Positions 27,120 through 34,519 of a DNA stretch of 64,000 nt are shown in pieces. Under the pieces are notes generated by a model. The model saw only the letters and a program-made list of their open reading frames with translations, made no database searches and was not told the DNA's origin. Source of the DNA: Algoriphagus pacificus (GTDB lineage Bacteria; Bacteroidota; Bacteroidia; Cytophagales; Cyclobacteriaceae). Each line of letters starts with the position of its first letter. The first letter of the stretch is position 1. The stretch is taken from positions 62,001 to 126,000 of the forward strand of contig NZ_JAFKCU010000008.1 in the NCBI RefSeq assembly GCF_017254845.1, read 5' to 3'. A program made the position numbers and the translations under genes.

Positions 27120-27773
27120 ATGAATAAATCAATTCTGTTTGTAACAAGCTTGCTCACCATCCTGTCCAGCCGTCCTTGCTTCAGCCAAACCCGAACCCCT
27201 GACCTTACAAAAGCTTCCAACTTTAGCGCTTCAAATAGGGAATTTGTACTGGGAAAAGACCAAGATAAAGGTCAGATCATCCAAGTAAAAAGTGCGGAAG
27301 GCCCCGGAGTGGTTTGGCTAGAGAATGTCCTGTTCTCTACCGGAACGCTGGAATTTGATGTGAAAGGTAAGGATGTTATGCAACGGAGTTTTGTAGGGTT
27401 GGCCTTTCATATTCAGAACGACAGTACCTACGAAGCCATCTATTTCCGTCCGTTCAACTTCAACAGCGCTGAAGAATTGCGACGCAGCCACTCGGTTCAA
27501 TACATTTTCTTGCCGCAGTTTGACTGGTTTAATTTACGCGAGAGCCAACCGGGGAAATACGAAAACCCGCTTCCAAAGCCTGTAGATCCAAACGATTGGT
27601 TTCATGTCAAAATCACTATTAGCCATCAGCAGATTCAGGTTTATGTGAACGACTGGCCAACCAAGGTGCTGGATGTAAAACCCATTAATCCGAATGCCGA
27701 CGGAAAATTAGGTTTCTGGGTGGGAAATGGGTCTGACGGCAGCTTTGCCAACCTCCGCATTCAACCTGATTAA
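27120..27773 (+). CDS. Secreted LamG-like (concanavalin-type beta-sandwich) protein
   Basis: A 217-residue protein with a signal peptide ending PCFSQ and a single beta-sandwich similar to LamG/3-keto-disaccharide hydrolase-like domains. Pattern: STGTLEFDVKGKDVMQRSFVGLAFH, then EAIYFRPFNF, and DWFHVKITISHQQIQVYVND with GKLGFWVGNGSDGSFANLRI at the end. No catalytic acid pair is evident, so it could bind a ligand rather than cut it. It starts 186 bp from the divergent membrane regulator and is followed after 31 bp by a longer paralogue, probably in one operon. Confidence 0.75.
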   Translation: MNKSILFVTSLLTILSSRPCFSQTRTPDLTKASNFSASNREFVLGKDQDKGQIIQVKSAEGPGVVWLENVLFSTGTLEFDVKGKDVMQRSFVGLAFHIQNDSTYEAIYFRPFNFNSAEELRRSHSVQYIFLPQFDWFNLRESQPGKYENPLPKPVDPNDWFHVKITISHQQIQVYVNDWPTKVLDVKPINPNADGKLGFWVGNGSDGSFANLRIQPD

Positions 27774-27804
27774 AAAAATCTTAACTATTCAAAAACCAAC
27801 TACT

Positions 27805-29181
27805 ATGAAGAAAGCTATTTCACTTTTTGCCCTCTGTTTTTCCATGAATTGTTTTGCCCAGCAAGTGGAAATGAAAGCAGAAAATTTTGAGATCCCCAAA
27901 CCTGAAAACGTCGAATTCCTAACCTACAAAGGAAAGGAAAGCATGAAGCTTTTGCCGGGTTCGGGGCCGGTAGAAATCAAGAATCTCAGTTTCAAGGACG
28001 GAACAATTGAGTTTGACCAGGAAGCAGGAACACCGGGTTTTGCGATCAGCCTTTATTTTCACCGAAAAGATAATCTGGAGCAGGAGATTGTTTACCTAAG
28101 GCTAAAAGATTTTGATGACCCGCTTTCCAACGAGACCATTCAATATACTACTTATCTGGATGGGGTGAATCTGTGGGATATGCATCCGCATTATCAAGCA
28201 CCTGCTCCCGTGAATTTGAAGGATTGGAACCATCTGAAACTCGTGATAGCAGGAAAGCGGATGAAAGTATACTGCAACGGAAAGGAAGTATTGGATATCC
28301 CCGAGTTGGAAGGTAGAATCAGCGATGGAACCATTGCGTTTGAGGGGAATTCGTATGTGGCAAATCTCTCTGTCAAACCCAACGAGACAGAGGGTCTTCA
28401 CCCTGAAGCCTTACCTGATCTGACAAAATTCCAGTCAAATTACATTCGGGAATGGTCCATGTCTTCACCTCAAAATCTTCCCATAGGCAAAGAAATAACG
28501 CGTGATGATTTTCCTGATGCAGGAGATTTTACAAAAACCATTTCTGCTGAAAGGCTGGGCCTTCTCAATATCACCCGTGAACATGGCATGAGTAAAGAAC
28601 GTCGGGTGATCTGGCTCAAAGCTGAAGTGGAAAGCAAGGTGGCTCAGACTATTGATCTTCAATTGGGGTTCAGTGATGAAATCTGGCTTTTTCTGAATAA
28701 TCAGATGACTTACGTGGATAAAAACCTCTATCTACAGGACATGCAAAAATATCCGCAAGGTCGCCTTTCCATTGAAAACGGAACAGTTCCTCTCCATCTG
28801 AAAGAAGGGAAAAACGTAATCACTGTTGCGCTGGCCAATGATTTTTATGGCTGGGGACTGATGGCCCGCCTCAGAGAAACGGACAACCTGATTTCCATTC
28901 AAAAATACACTCCGCCTCCTGTCGTGTCCATCGAAAATATCAACCAATACCTTGGCACCTACATCACTCAGGCATTTCCGATTACGATGACCTTTACTAA
29001 TGTGGGAGGGAAGCTGTATACAAAAGCCTCAAACCAAGCTACAGATGCACTGGAAATAGCTTACCGAGGCAATCATCTATTTGAGCTGGAAAAGGAAAAC
29101 CTGAAATTTCAATTTAAACCTGAGCAAAACCTCTTGATTTTCACACAGGGTGGGCAGGATTATAAGTTTGTGAAGAAGTGA
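27805..29181 (+). CDS. Secreted LamG-like multidomain protein, paralogue of the preceding gene
   Basis: A 458-residue protein with a signal peptide ending NCFAQ (ATG at 27805; the frame is open upstream inside the previous gene). Residues 25-205 repeat the LamG-like pattern (FKDGTIEFDQEAG, EIVYLRLKDF, DWNHLKLVIAGKRMKVYCNGKEVLDI). Residues about 220-385 form a jelly-roll-like domain with FSDEIWLFLNNQMTYV and GKNVITVALANDFYGWGLMARL, resembling galactose-binding domains. The last 70 residues (NQYLGTYITQAFPITMTF) look like the small beta domain often found at the C terminus of secreted beta-lactamase-family proteins. No catalytic motif seen. The transcript ends in a hairpin just before the 42-bp repeat array. 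Confidence 0.75.
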   Translation: MKKAISLFALCFSMNCFAQQVEMKAENFEIPKPENVEFLTYKGKESMKLLPGSGPVEIKNLSFKDGTIEFDQEAGTPGFAISLYFHRKDNLEQEIVYLRLKDFDDPLSNETIQYTTYLDGVNLWDMHPHYQAPAPVNLKDWNHLKLVIAGKRMKVYCNGKEVLDIPELEGRISDGTIAFEGNSYVANLSVKPNETEGLHPEALPDLTKFQSNYIREWSMSSPQNLPIGKEITRDDFPDAGDFTKTISAERLGLLNITREHGMSKERRVIWLKAEVESKVAQTIDLQLGFSDEIWLFLNNQMTYVDKNLYLQDMQKYPQGRLSIENGTVPLHLKEGKNVITVALANDFYGWGLMARLRETDNLISIQKYTPPPVVSIENINQYLGTYITQAFPITMTFTNVGGKLYTKASNQATDALEIAYRGNHLFELEKENLKFQFKPEQNLLIFTQGGQDYKFVKK

Positions 29182-29224
29182 TTAAATGCAGAGTCTGCTA
29201 AGGCTTTAGATTTGCTTAACGCCA

Positions 29225-29252
29225 GAAAGCCGGGACAAAAGTTCCGGCTTTC
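29225..29252 (+). terminator. Terminator after the LamG-like operon
   Basis: GAAAGCCGG(G)AC pairs with GT(T)CCGGCTTTC across AAAA, followed by TTATTTC. It lies 43 bp past the stop codon and 8 bp before the repeat array. Confidence 0.75.
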
Positions 29253-29260
29253 TTATTTCA

Positions 29261-29553
29261 GTGTTCAACACGCTCCGTTAAGTCCTAAAGACATTAATTA
29301 ATGTGTTCAACATATTCCGGAGAGTCTTTGAGACATTAATTAAAGTGTTCAACACATTCCGGAAAGTCTTTCAGACTATAATTAATGTGTTTAAGACATA
29401 CCTGAAAGTCTTTGAGACGATAATTAATGTGATCAACACTCTACTTTAAGTCTTTAGAAGTAAAATTATAGTGATGAACACTCTCCGTTGAGTCTTCAGG
29501 AGTAAAAGTTAAGTGTTCAACACTTTCCTGAAAAGGCATTAATAATTAGAAAA
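29261..29553. repeat. Seven-copy 42-bp tandem array built of phased palindromes
   Basis: Units begin at 29261, 29303, 29345, 29387, 29429, 29471 and 29513, exactly 42 bp apart, with no indels and decreasing similarity to the right. The consensus is four short palindromes in a row: GTGTTCAACAC, TTCCGGAA, GTCTTTGAGAC (one imperfect pair) and ATTAATTAAT. Their centres fall at about 6, 16.5, 27 and 37.5, that is every 10.5 bp. The array fills the gap between two genes and is not a CRISPR, since there are no spacers. Confidence 0.85.
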
Positions 29554-30024
29554 TTAAATCCCCAATTCTCTCTTCTTTTTCTTAATAAAGGAGCCCATGT
29601 CGCTCATGTCTTTTGTAAAACCTCCAGCCTGCATAAAATGATTGGAAGTGTTAAACCAATGAGTAGTTTCTTTTCCCTTTAACTTGATACTGTAAAGTGG
29701 AGGTGAAACAAATTGGATTTGGGAAATGGATTCAACATCCAACCAATTTACTTTTTCCTTGATTGAACCGGAATTAATTTCGATGGTTTGATCACCCATT
29801 TTAACCCAAACAAATTTATCCTTAATGGCAAAAAAGAGGATTAAGAAAAAGATACCGATCAAAGCAAAAATCAGAGTAATAAATAAATCTTTTTCCATTG
29901 GCTCCCCATTCATTATTATCAGATGGGGATAGAAGTACGAAATAATCGCACTTGTCAAAATTATGATTCCGATTCCTAAAGGAGCAAACTTGAAAAGAGT
30001 ATAAGAAGTTTTATGGCTTTCCAT
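29554..30024 (-). CDS. Two-helix membrane protein with a PH-like cytoplasmic domain
   Basis: A 156-residue protein with helices at about 13-33 (FAPLGIGIIILTSAIISYF) and 48-66 (FITLIFALIGIFFLILFFAI). A beta-rich domain follows (VWVKMGDQTIEINSGSIKEKVNWLDVESISQIQFV) resembling small bacterial PH-like domains. Function unknown. Its stop codon directly abuts the last unit of the 42-bp array. Confidence 0.6.
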   Translation of the reverse strand: MESHKTSYTLFKFAPLGIGIIILTSAIISYFYPHLIIMNGEPMEKDLFITLIFALIGIFFLILFFAIKDKFVWVKMGDQTIEINSGSIKEKVNWLDVESISQIQFVSPPLYSIKLKGKETTHWFNTSNHFMQAGGFTKDMSDMGSFIKKKKRELGI

Positions 30025-30103
30025 TTGGGGAAATAATGGTCATTGGAATTTGAAAGATATAATTTCTTGAATTATAAAATCAAAAAAATAAAAGATCCAG
30101 CTC

Positions 30104-30190
30104 TTCGAGATTTGCAATCTCGAAGCTTTATAATTTTCTCTTTTTACTAGGATTAAAAATCCTATGAAATTGGTTCTGGATTACAAATCC
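30104..30190. repeat. Three short palindromes in a 279-bp gene-free gap
   Basis: TTCGAGATT-TGC-AATCTCGAA (30104-30124), TAGGATT-AAA-AATCCTA (30148-30164) and GGATT-ACA-AATCC (30178-30190). All share a GATTnnnAATC core, so they look like copies of one hairpin-type repeat. Nothing else is recognised between 30025 and 30303. Confidence 0.55.
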
Positions 30191-30303
30191 TGAACTGGGT
30201 ATCTGGTTGGTGAATTTAAATTCATCAAGAGGAACAGGTTCAGAATGAGCGGTTTATTATAAGGTATTTATTTTGGAGACTATTAAGTTCTACGCCTAGT
30301 TCC

Positions 30304-30789
30304 TTATTTGTTTTCTACTCCCAGATTGTTTAGGCTTTTTCTATAAACAAATTTCCCTTGTGGTTCTGAAAAAGTAATAGTGACTTCCAATTGGTTATTT
30401 ATTATTTCAAAAGGGAATTCAATTCTATTTTCTTCATCAGGATCCTCTTGAAAAAAAGTGATTATATTCTTACCCTCAAAAACTAGGTATTTTCCAGTGG
30501 TTACTTCAGTTGGCCTAAATTGCCATTTATAATTTCCTTCTTGATCGAATTGAAATTTATTTTCGCTGTAGAGGAATTTAGACATAACCTTAATTTGAAC
30601 TAGTTGACTAGAATCTAGGTCAGTTTCACCAAATTCTGGGAAAACCAATAAAGAATCGTTTTCAAAATTATAATAGAGTTCCCCATTATTTATGGAGACA
30701 ATGTTCCAATCACCGTAAAGAGTACTTTGGGCAAAAAGGGAATAGGGAATTATAAAGTTTAAAAACAAGAATAGAAATCGGGTATTCAT
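30304..30789 (-). CDS. Secreted lipocalin-like protein, function unknown
   Basis: A 161-residue protein with a signal peptide ending SLFAQ. The remainder begins STLYGDWNIVSINNGELYYNFENDS and continues with alternating beta strands, the G-x-W opening typical of lipocalin-like/META-type small barrels. Another strand pair, NKFQFDQEGNYKWQF, is typical of this group. No ligand or function can be given. Monocistronic. Confidence 0.6.
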   Translation of the reverse strand: MNTRFLFLFLNFIIPYSLFAQSTLYGDWNIVSINNGELYYNFENDSLLVFPEFGETDLDSSQLVQIKVMSKFLYSENKFQFDQEGNYKWQFRPTEVTTGKYLVFEGKNIITFFQEDPDEENRIEFPFEIINNQLEVTITFSEPQGKFVYRKSLNNLGVENK

Positions 30790-30920
30790 TTGGTTTGATG
30801 TATTATTATTTGGACTTTAAAAGTAAAAGGTTTTTAGGTTGAATGATAACAGTTTAGCCTTTATCAAATTTATTAGACCTGGGTTTTTATAATTTACTCA
30901 GAATGGGTTCAGTTTAAAAC

Positions 30921-30948
30921 GATTGCCACGCTGCGCTCGCAATGACGG
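30921..30948. repeat. Single half copy of the CGTCATTGCGAG repeat
   Basis: GATTGCCACGCTGCGCTCGC plus AATGACGG matches, in reverse, the head of the elements clustered at 33.1-34.5 kb. The rest of the 315-bp gap 30790-31104 shows only this and the aguB promoter. Confidence 0.7.
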
Positions 30949-31044
30949 TTAGAAGGAAATGACTTTGGAAGAATGAATCATTTTTCTCCGATCCCCGTTA
31001 TTCTGATCCTTCGCCAATTACCTTATCTGATTTCAAAAGCTGGA

Positions 31045-31076
31045 TTTGGGATTGGCGGCAGGCAAAAGTATCTTTG
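31045..31076 (+). promoter_or_regulatory. Promoter of aguBA
   Basis: TTTG at 31045-31048, a 20-bp spacer, then TATCTTTG at 31069-31076: both boxes match the Bacteroidota housekeeping consensus exactly. Predicted start of transcription near 31083, about 20 bp before the GTG start codon. Confidence 0.75.
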
Positions 31077-31104
31077 TAACCTTAATCCTTAAAACCGATC
31101 AATA

Positions 31105-31980
31105 GTGGCAAATAAAACTGTAAAAGTGGGCTTGGTCCAATTGAGCTGTTCTGCTGATGTGGCAGCAAATCTCGAAAAAACCATCGCGGGAGTTCGAAAA
31201 GCGGCAGCTCAAGGCGCGCAAGTGGTGGTCCTTCAGGAGCTGTTCCGTTCCCTTTATTTTTGTGATGTAGAAGATTATGAAAACTTCAAGTTGGCCGAAG
31301 CCATCCCAGGTCCCTCTACGGATACCTTTGGAGCCTTAGCAAAAGAACTTGGAGTGGTTATCGTTGCATCTCTTTTTGAGAAAAGAGCAGAAGGCTTGTA
31401 CCACAATACCACGGCAGTCTTAGATGCAGACGGTTCTTACCTTGGCAAGTACCGAAAAATGCATATTCCGGATGATCCGGGCTATTTTGAGAAGTTTTAC
31501 TTTACGCCTGGAGATCTTGGTTATAAAGTATTCAATACCAAGTTTGGGAATATCGGAGTATTGATCTGCTGGGATCAGTGGTATCCGGAAGCAGCGAGAA
31601 TTACGGCTTTGAAAGGAGCGGATTTCTTGGTGTATCCAACTGCGATCGGTTGGCACAAAGATCAGGATGGCCTGACTAATGAAGAACAATACGGTGCTTG
31701 GCAGACGATTCAACGATCCCATGCTGTTGCCAATGGCATTCCGGTAGTTTCAGTGAACCGTTGCGGGATCGAAGGAGATATGAAATTCTGGGGAGGATCT
31801 TTCGTTTCCAATCCTTTTGGAAGAGTGATCTTCAAAGCCAGCCACGAAGAGGAGCAAATCCACGTGGAGGAACTTGATTTTGAGGGTTCCGACCGATACA
31901 GAACACACTGGCCTTTCTTGAGAGACCGTAGAATTGATTCATATCAGCCGATTACCAAACGATTCCTCGACGAAGAATAG
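31105..31980 (+). CDS. aguB: N-carbamoylputrescine amidase
   Basis: Nitrilase-superfamily enzyme that hydrolyses N-carbamoylputrescine to putrescine, CO2 and ammonia. The catalytic triad is visible: E45 (VVLQELFRSLYFC), K118 (YRKMHIPDD) and C155 (LICWDQWYPEAAR), with the YFEKFYFTPGD loop typical of AguB. Length is 291 aa. It starts with GTG at 31105, just after an excellent promoter; no ATG fits. The aguA gene follows 4 bp after its stop, so the operon encodes both enzymes after arginine decarboxylation in putrescine synthesis. Confidence 0.94.
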   Translation: MANKTVKVGLVQLSCSADVAANLEKTIAGVRKAAAQGAQVVVLQELFRSLYFCDVEDYENFKLAEAIPGPSTDTFGALAKELGVVIVASLFEKRAEGLYHNTTAVLDADGSYLGKYRKMHIPDDPGYFEKFYFTPGDLGYKVFNTKFGNIGVLICWDQWYPEAARITALKGADFLVYPTAIGWHKDQDGLTNEEQYGAWQTIQRSHAVANGIPVVSVNRCGIEGDMKFWGGSFVSNPFGRVIFKASHEEEQIHVEELDFEGSDRYRTHWPFLRDRRIDSYQPITKRFLDEE

Positions 31981-31984
31981 GACC

Positions 31985-33058
31985 ATGTCAGATATTTTTG
32001 AACTTGCGAAAACAGGAGCTGTGACTCCCGCGGAACTGGGATACTATTTCCCTGCCGAATTCGCACCCCATACATCCACTTGGTTGAGCTGGCCACATAA
32101 GGAGGAATCCTGGCCTGGCAAAATCCATACGATTTATCCTGCCTACTGCGAATTTATCAAGATCGTCGCCAAAGGGGAAATCGTGAATATCAACGTGGCG
32201 GATGAAGCCATGAAAGCTTTTGCTTTGGCACAACTGGAAAAAGCCGGAGCAGATCTCAGTAAGATCCGATTCCATTTCTTCCCTACCAACGATGCCTGGT
32301 GCCGGGATCATGGACCAGCTTTTCTGATCAATCCGATTGCGGAAGAGAAGAAAGCTTTGGTGAAATGGAATTACAATGCCTGGGGGAATAAATATCCACC
32401 ACATGATCTGGATAACCAGATTCCTTACCGCATTGCTGAGCATTTGGGGATTCCTTGCTTTACGCCTGGGATCGTCATGGAAGGCGGTTCGGTAGAGTTC
32501 AATGGCAAAGGAACACTTTTGACATCCCGCGCTTGTCTCTTAAATGAAAACAGAAACCCACATCTGATCCAGTCTCAGATTGAGAAATACCTCTGTGATT
32601 ATTACGGAGTAAATCATATTCTCTGGGTAGGAGATGGAATCGTGGGAGATGATACTGATGGGCATATTGATGACATCACCCGCTTTGTGAATGCCGATAC
32701 GGTAGTGACTGTGGTAGAAGAGAATAAGTTGGATGAAAACCACTTCTTACTCGAAGAAAACCTACAGGAACTGAAGCAAATGCGTTTGGAAGACGGCAAA
32801 CAGTTGAATATTGTGGAGTTGCCAATGCCAGAAGCAAAATATTACGAAGACCAGCGATTACCTGCTTCCTATGCGAATTTCTACATCGCCAATGAAGCTG
32901 TGGTTGTACCGACCTTCCGTGATAAAAATGACCAAAAAGCATTGGATATTTTGACAGATTGCTTCCCTGACCGCAAGGTTGTAGGAGTGGATTCACTGGA
33001 TATCATCTGGGGCTTGGGTAGTTTCCATTGCCTGAGTCAGCAGGAACCGGCTGTTTAG
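31985..33058 (+). CDS. aguA: Agmatine deiminase
   Basis: Converts agmatine to N-carbamoylputrescine, the step before AguB. It belongs to the peptidyl-arginine-deiminase fold. The nucleophile is C349 in WGLGSFHCLSQQEP near the C terminus; D and H of the active site lie in DDTDGHIDDITRF, and WCRDHGPAF carries the substrate aspartate region. Length 357 aa is typical. ATG at 31985 lies 4 bp after aguB; a longer in-frame start inside aguB is rejected. The downstream side opens onto the repeat block at 33076. Confidence 0.94.
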   Translation: MSDIFELAKTGAVTPAELGYYFPAEFAPHTSTWLSWPHKEESWPGKIHTIYPAYCEFIKIVAKGEIVNINVADEAMKAFALAQLEKAGADLSKIRFHFFPTNDAWCRDHGPAFLINPIAEEKKALVKWNYNAWGNKYPPHDLDNQIPYRIAEHLGIPCFTPGIVMEGGSVEFNGKGTLLTSRACLLNENRNPHLIQSQIEKYLCDYYGVNHILWVGDGIVGDDTDGHIDDITRFVNADTVVTVVEENKLDENHFLLEENLQELKQMRLEDGKQLNIVELPMPEAKYYEDQRLPASYANFYIANEAVVVPTFRDKNDQKALDILTDCFPDRKVVGVDSLDIIWGLGSFHCLSQQEPAV

Positions 33059-33075
33059 TACTTATGGTTTAGTAC

Positions 33076-33621
33076 CGTCATTGCGAGCGCAGCGTGGCAA
33101 TCCAGATTAAAAGTTCGAGATTGCCACGTCGGCTTTTGGCCTCCTCGCAATGACGTCTAAATAGCGATTTCACTATTTTATTCCTTGTAAAAGCACCGTC
33201 ACTGCGAGCGAAGCTTGCGGAGCGAGGCAGTCTCGTTAAATAGCTGAAGATTACCACTTCTGCTTTTGGCCTATTCGCAAGTGAGTATTAAAATACGAGA
33301 TTGCTTCGTCGTACCTCCTCGCAATGACGGTCCGAATCGGTTTGTTTTCGTCATTGCGAGCGTAGCGTGGCAATCCAGATAAATAGTTCGTGATTGCCAC
33401 GTCGGCTTTTGGCCTCCTCGCAATGACGTCTAAATAGCGATTTCACTATTTTATTCCTTGTAAAAGCACCGTCACTGCGAGCGAAGCTTGCGGAGCGTGG
33501 CAGTCTCGTTAAATAGCTGAAGATTACCACTTCTGCTTTTGGCCTCCTCGCAAGTGAGTACTAAAATACGAGATTGCTTCGTCCTACCTCCTCGCTATGA
33601 CGGTCCAAATCGGTTTGTTTT
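33076..33621. repeat. Two tandem copies of a 273-bp cell of inverted-repeat elements
   Basis: CGTCATTG heads recur at 33076, 33349 and 33622, exactly 273 bp apart. Each cell starts with an 80-bp imperfect hairpin (for example 33076-33155): outer arms CGTCATTGCGAG/CTCGCAATGACG and inner arms TGGCAATC/GATTGCCA. A second, diverged hairpin and a half element follow. The two cells differ only by scattered substitutions. No gene is seen from 33059 to 33895. Confidence 0.85.
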
Positions 33622-33866
33622 CGTCATTGCAAGCGCAGCGTGGCAATCCAGATAAATTTATCGAGATTGCTTTGTCATTCCTCTTCGCTATGAGGTACTA
33701 AAACTTGAGATTGCTTCTTCGTTCCTCCTCGCAAATACGTTTCAAAATTTATTTTTTTAGGAGCGGGATTAAAATATTGCCGTCACTGCGAGTGGAGCTT
33801 GCGGAACTTGGCAGTCTAGTTAAAATAACTCGAGATTCCTTCGGTCGTTCCTCCCTCTCAATGACG
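33622..33866. repeat. Partial, degenerate third cell of the repeat block
   Basis: Begins CGTCATTGCAAGCGCAGCG like the preceding cells but diverges after about 40 bp. It contains further eroded heads and tails (CGTCACTGCGAGTGGAGC at 33781; a tail ending TCAATGACG at 33866). It ends 30 bp before the GIY-YIG stop codon. Confidence 0.7.
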
Positions 33867-33895
33867 TAATAATATTGGATTATTTTCATCAATAC

Positions 33896-34195
33896 CTACC
33901 ACTCTTTTATTTCATCCCACAAATCTTTCCATTCTGGATTAATGGAATTGATGAGTTCTTCCTTCTTTTTGCGGCTTCTTCCTTTGATTTGTTTTTCACG
34001 ATCTATTGCCTCTTCAATTGAATTGAAAGACTCGTAATAGACCAGTTTATTTAAATTGTATTGAAATGTAAATGAGTTTGGGTTGAGTCTGTTTTTATGT
34101 TCTTGGACTCTTCTAATCAGGTCATTTGTAACTCCTGTGTATAAGACAGTATTCCTAGCATTTGACATAATATAAACAGCCCCACCTTTTTGCAT
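33896..34195 (-). CDS. Small stand-alone GIY-YIG nuclease domain protein
   Basis: A 99-residue protein of the UvrC-N-terminal-like GIY-YIG family (COG2827 type). The motif pair appears as VYIMSN (GIY) and YTGVTN (YIG). The conserved arginine lies in DLIRRVQEHKN and the catalytic glutamate in EEAIDREKQIKGRSR; NPEWKDLWDEI is the usual C terminus. Such genes are widespread in Bacteroidota and their role is not established. It is bracketed on both sides by the same inverted-repeat elements, within 30 bp on one side and 68 bp on the other, suggesting the gene and repeats move or are maintained together (inference). Confidence 0.88.
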   Translation of the reverse strand: MQKGGAVYIMSNARNTVLYTGVTNDLIRRVQEHKNRLNPNSFTFQYNLNKLVYYESFNSIEEAIDREKQIKGRSRKKKEELINSINPEWKDLWDEIKEW

Positions 34196-34263
34196 TATTT
34201 GAATTTAGAAAAATTTAAATTTTAAATGATTTTGGTAAAACGAAGTCACTCCATCTTTATAAC

Positions 34264-34491
34264 GAGATTGCCACGTCGGCTTTTGGCCTCCTCGCAATGA
34301 CGTCCTAAAACATGAGATTGCTTCGTCGTACCTCCTCGCAATGACGGTCCAAATCGGTTTGTTTTCGTCATTGCGAGCGAAGCGTCTCAATCCAGATAAA
34401 TTTATCGAGATTGCTTTGTCATTCCTCCTCGCAATGAAGTCCTAAATGCGAGATTGCCACGTCGGCTTTTGGCCTCCTCGCAATGACGGTT
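34264..34491. repeat. Right-hand block of the same repeat elements
   Basis: Contains tails GATTGCCACGTCGGCTTTTG...CTCGCAATGACG at 34266-34302 and 34452-34488, and a segment from 34309 to 34435 that matches 33571-33690 (ATCGGTTTGTTTTCGTCATT, then ATAAATTTATCGAGATTGCT). It lies between the GIY-YIG gene and the ABC operon and explains the gap 34196-34519. Confidence 0.85.
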
Positions 34492-34519
34492 CTAAAACGT
34501 TCCTGCCTACTGCAACTGC

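Noticed and set aside
29261-29553. CRISPR array
   Set aside because: Repeats are directly adjacent with no unique spacers, and no cas genes are present anywhere in the window.
34205-34390. Open frame of 61 codons on the minus strand
   Set aside because: It lies almost wholly inside the repeat block and its protein is just translated repeat (MRRFARNDEN...), with no family resemblance.
33076-34491. CRISPR or tandem gene cluster
   Set aside because: The units are inverted-repeat hairpins with conserved inner sequence rather than identical repeats with variable spacers.
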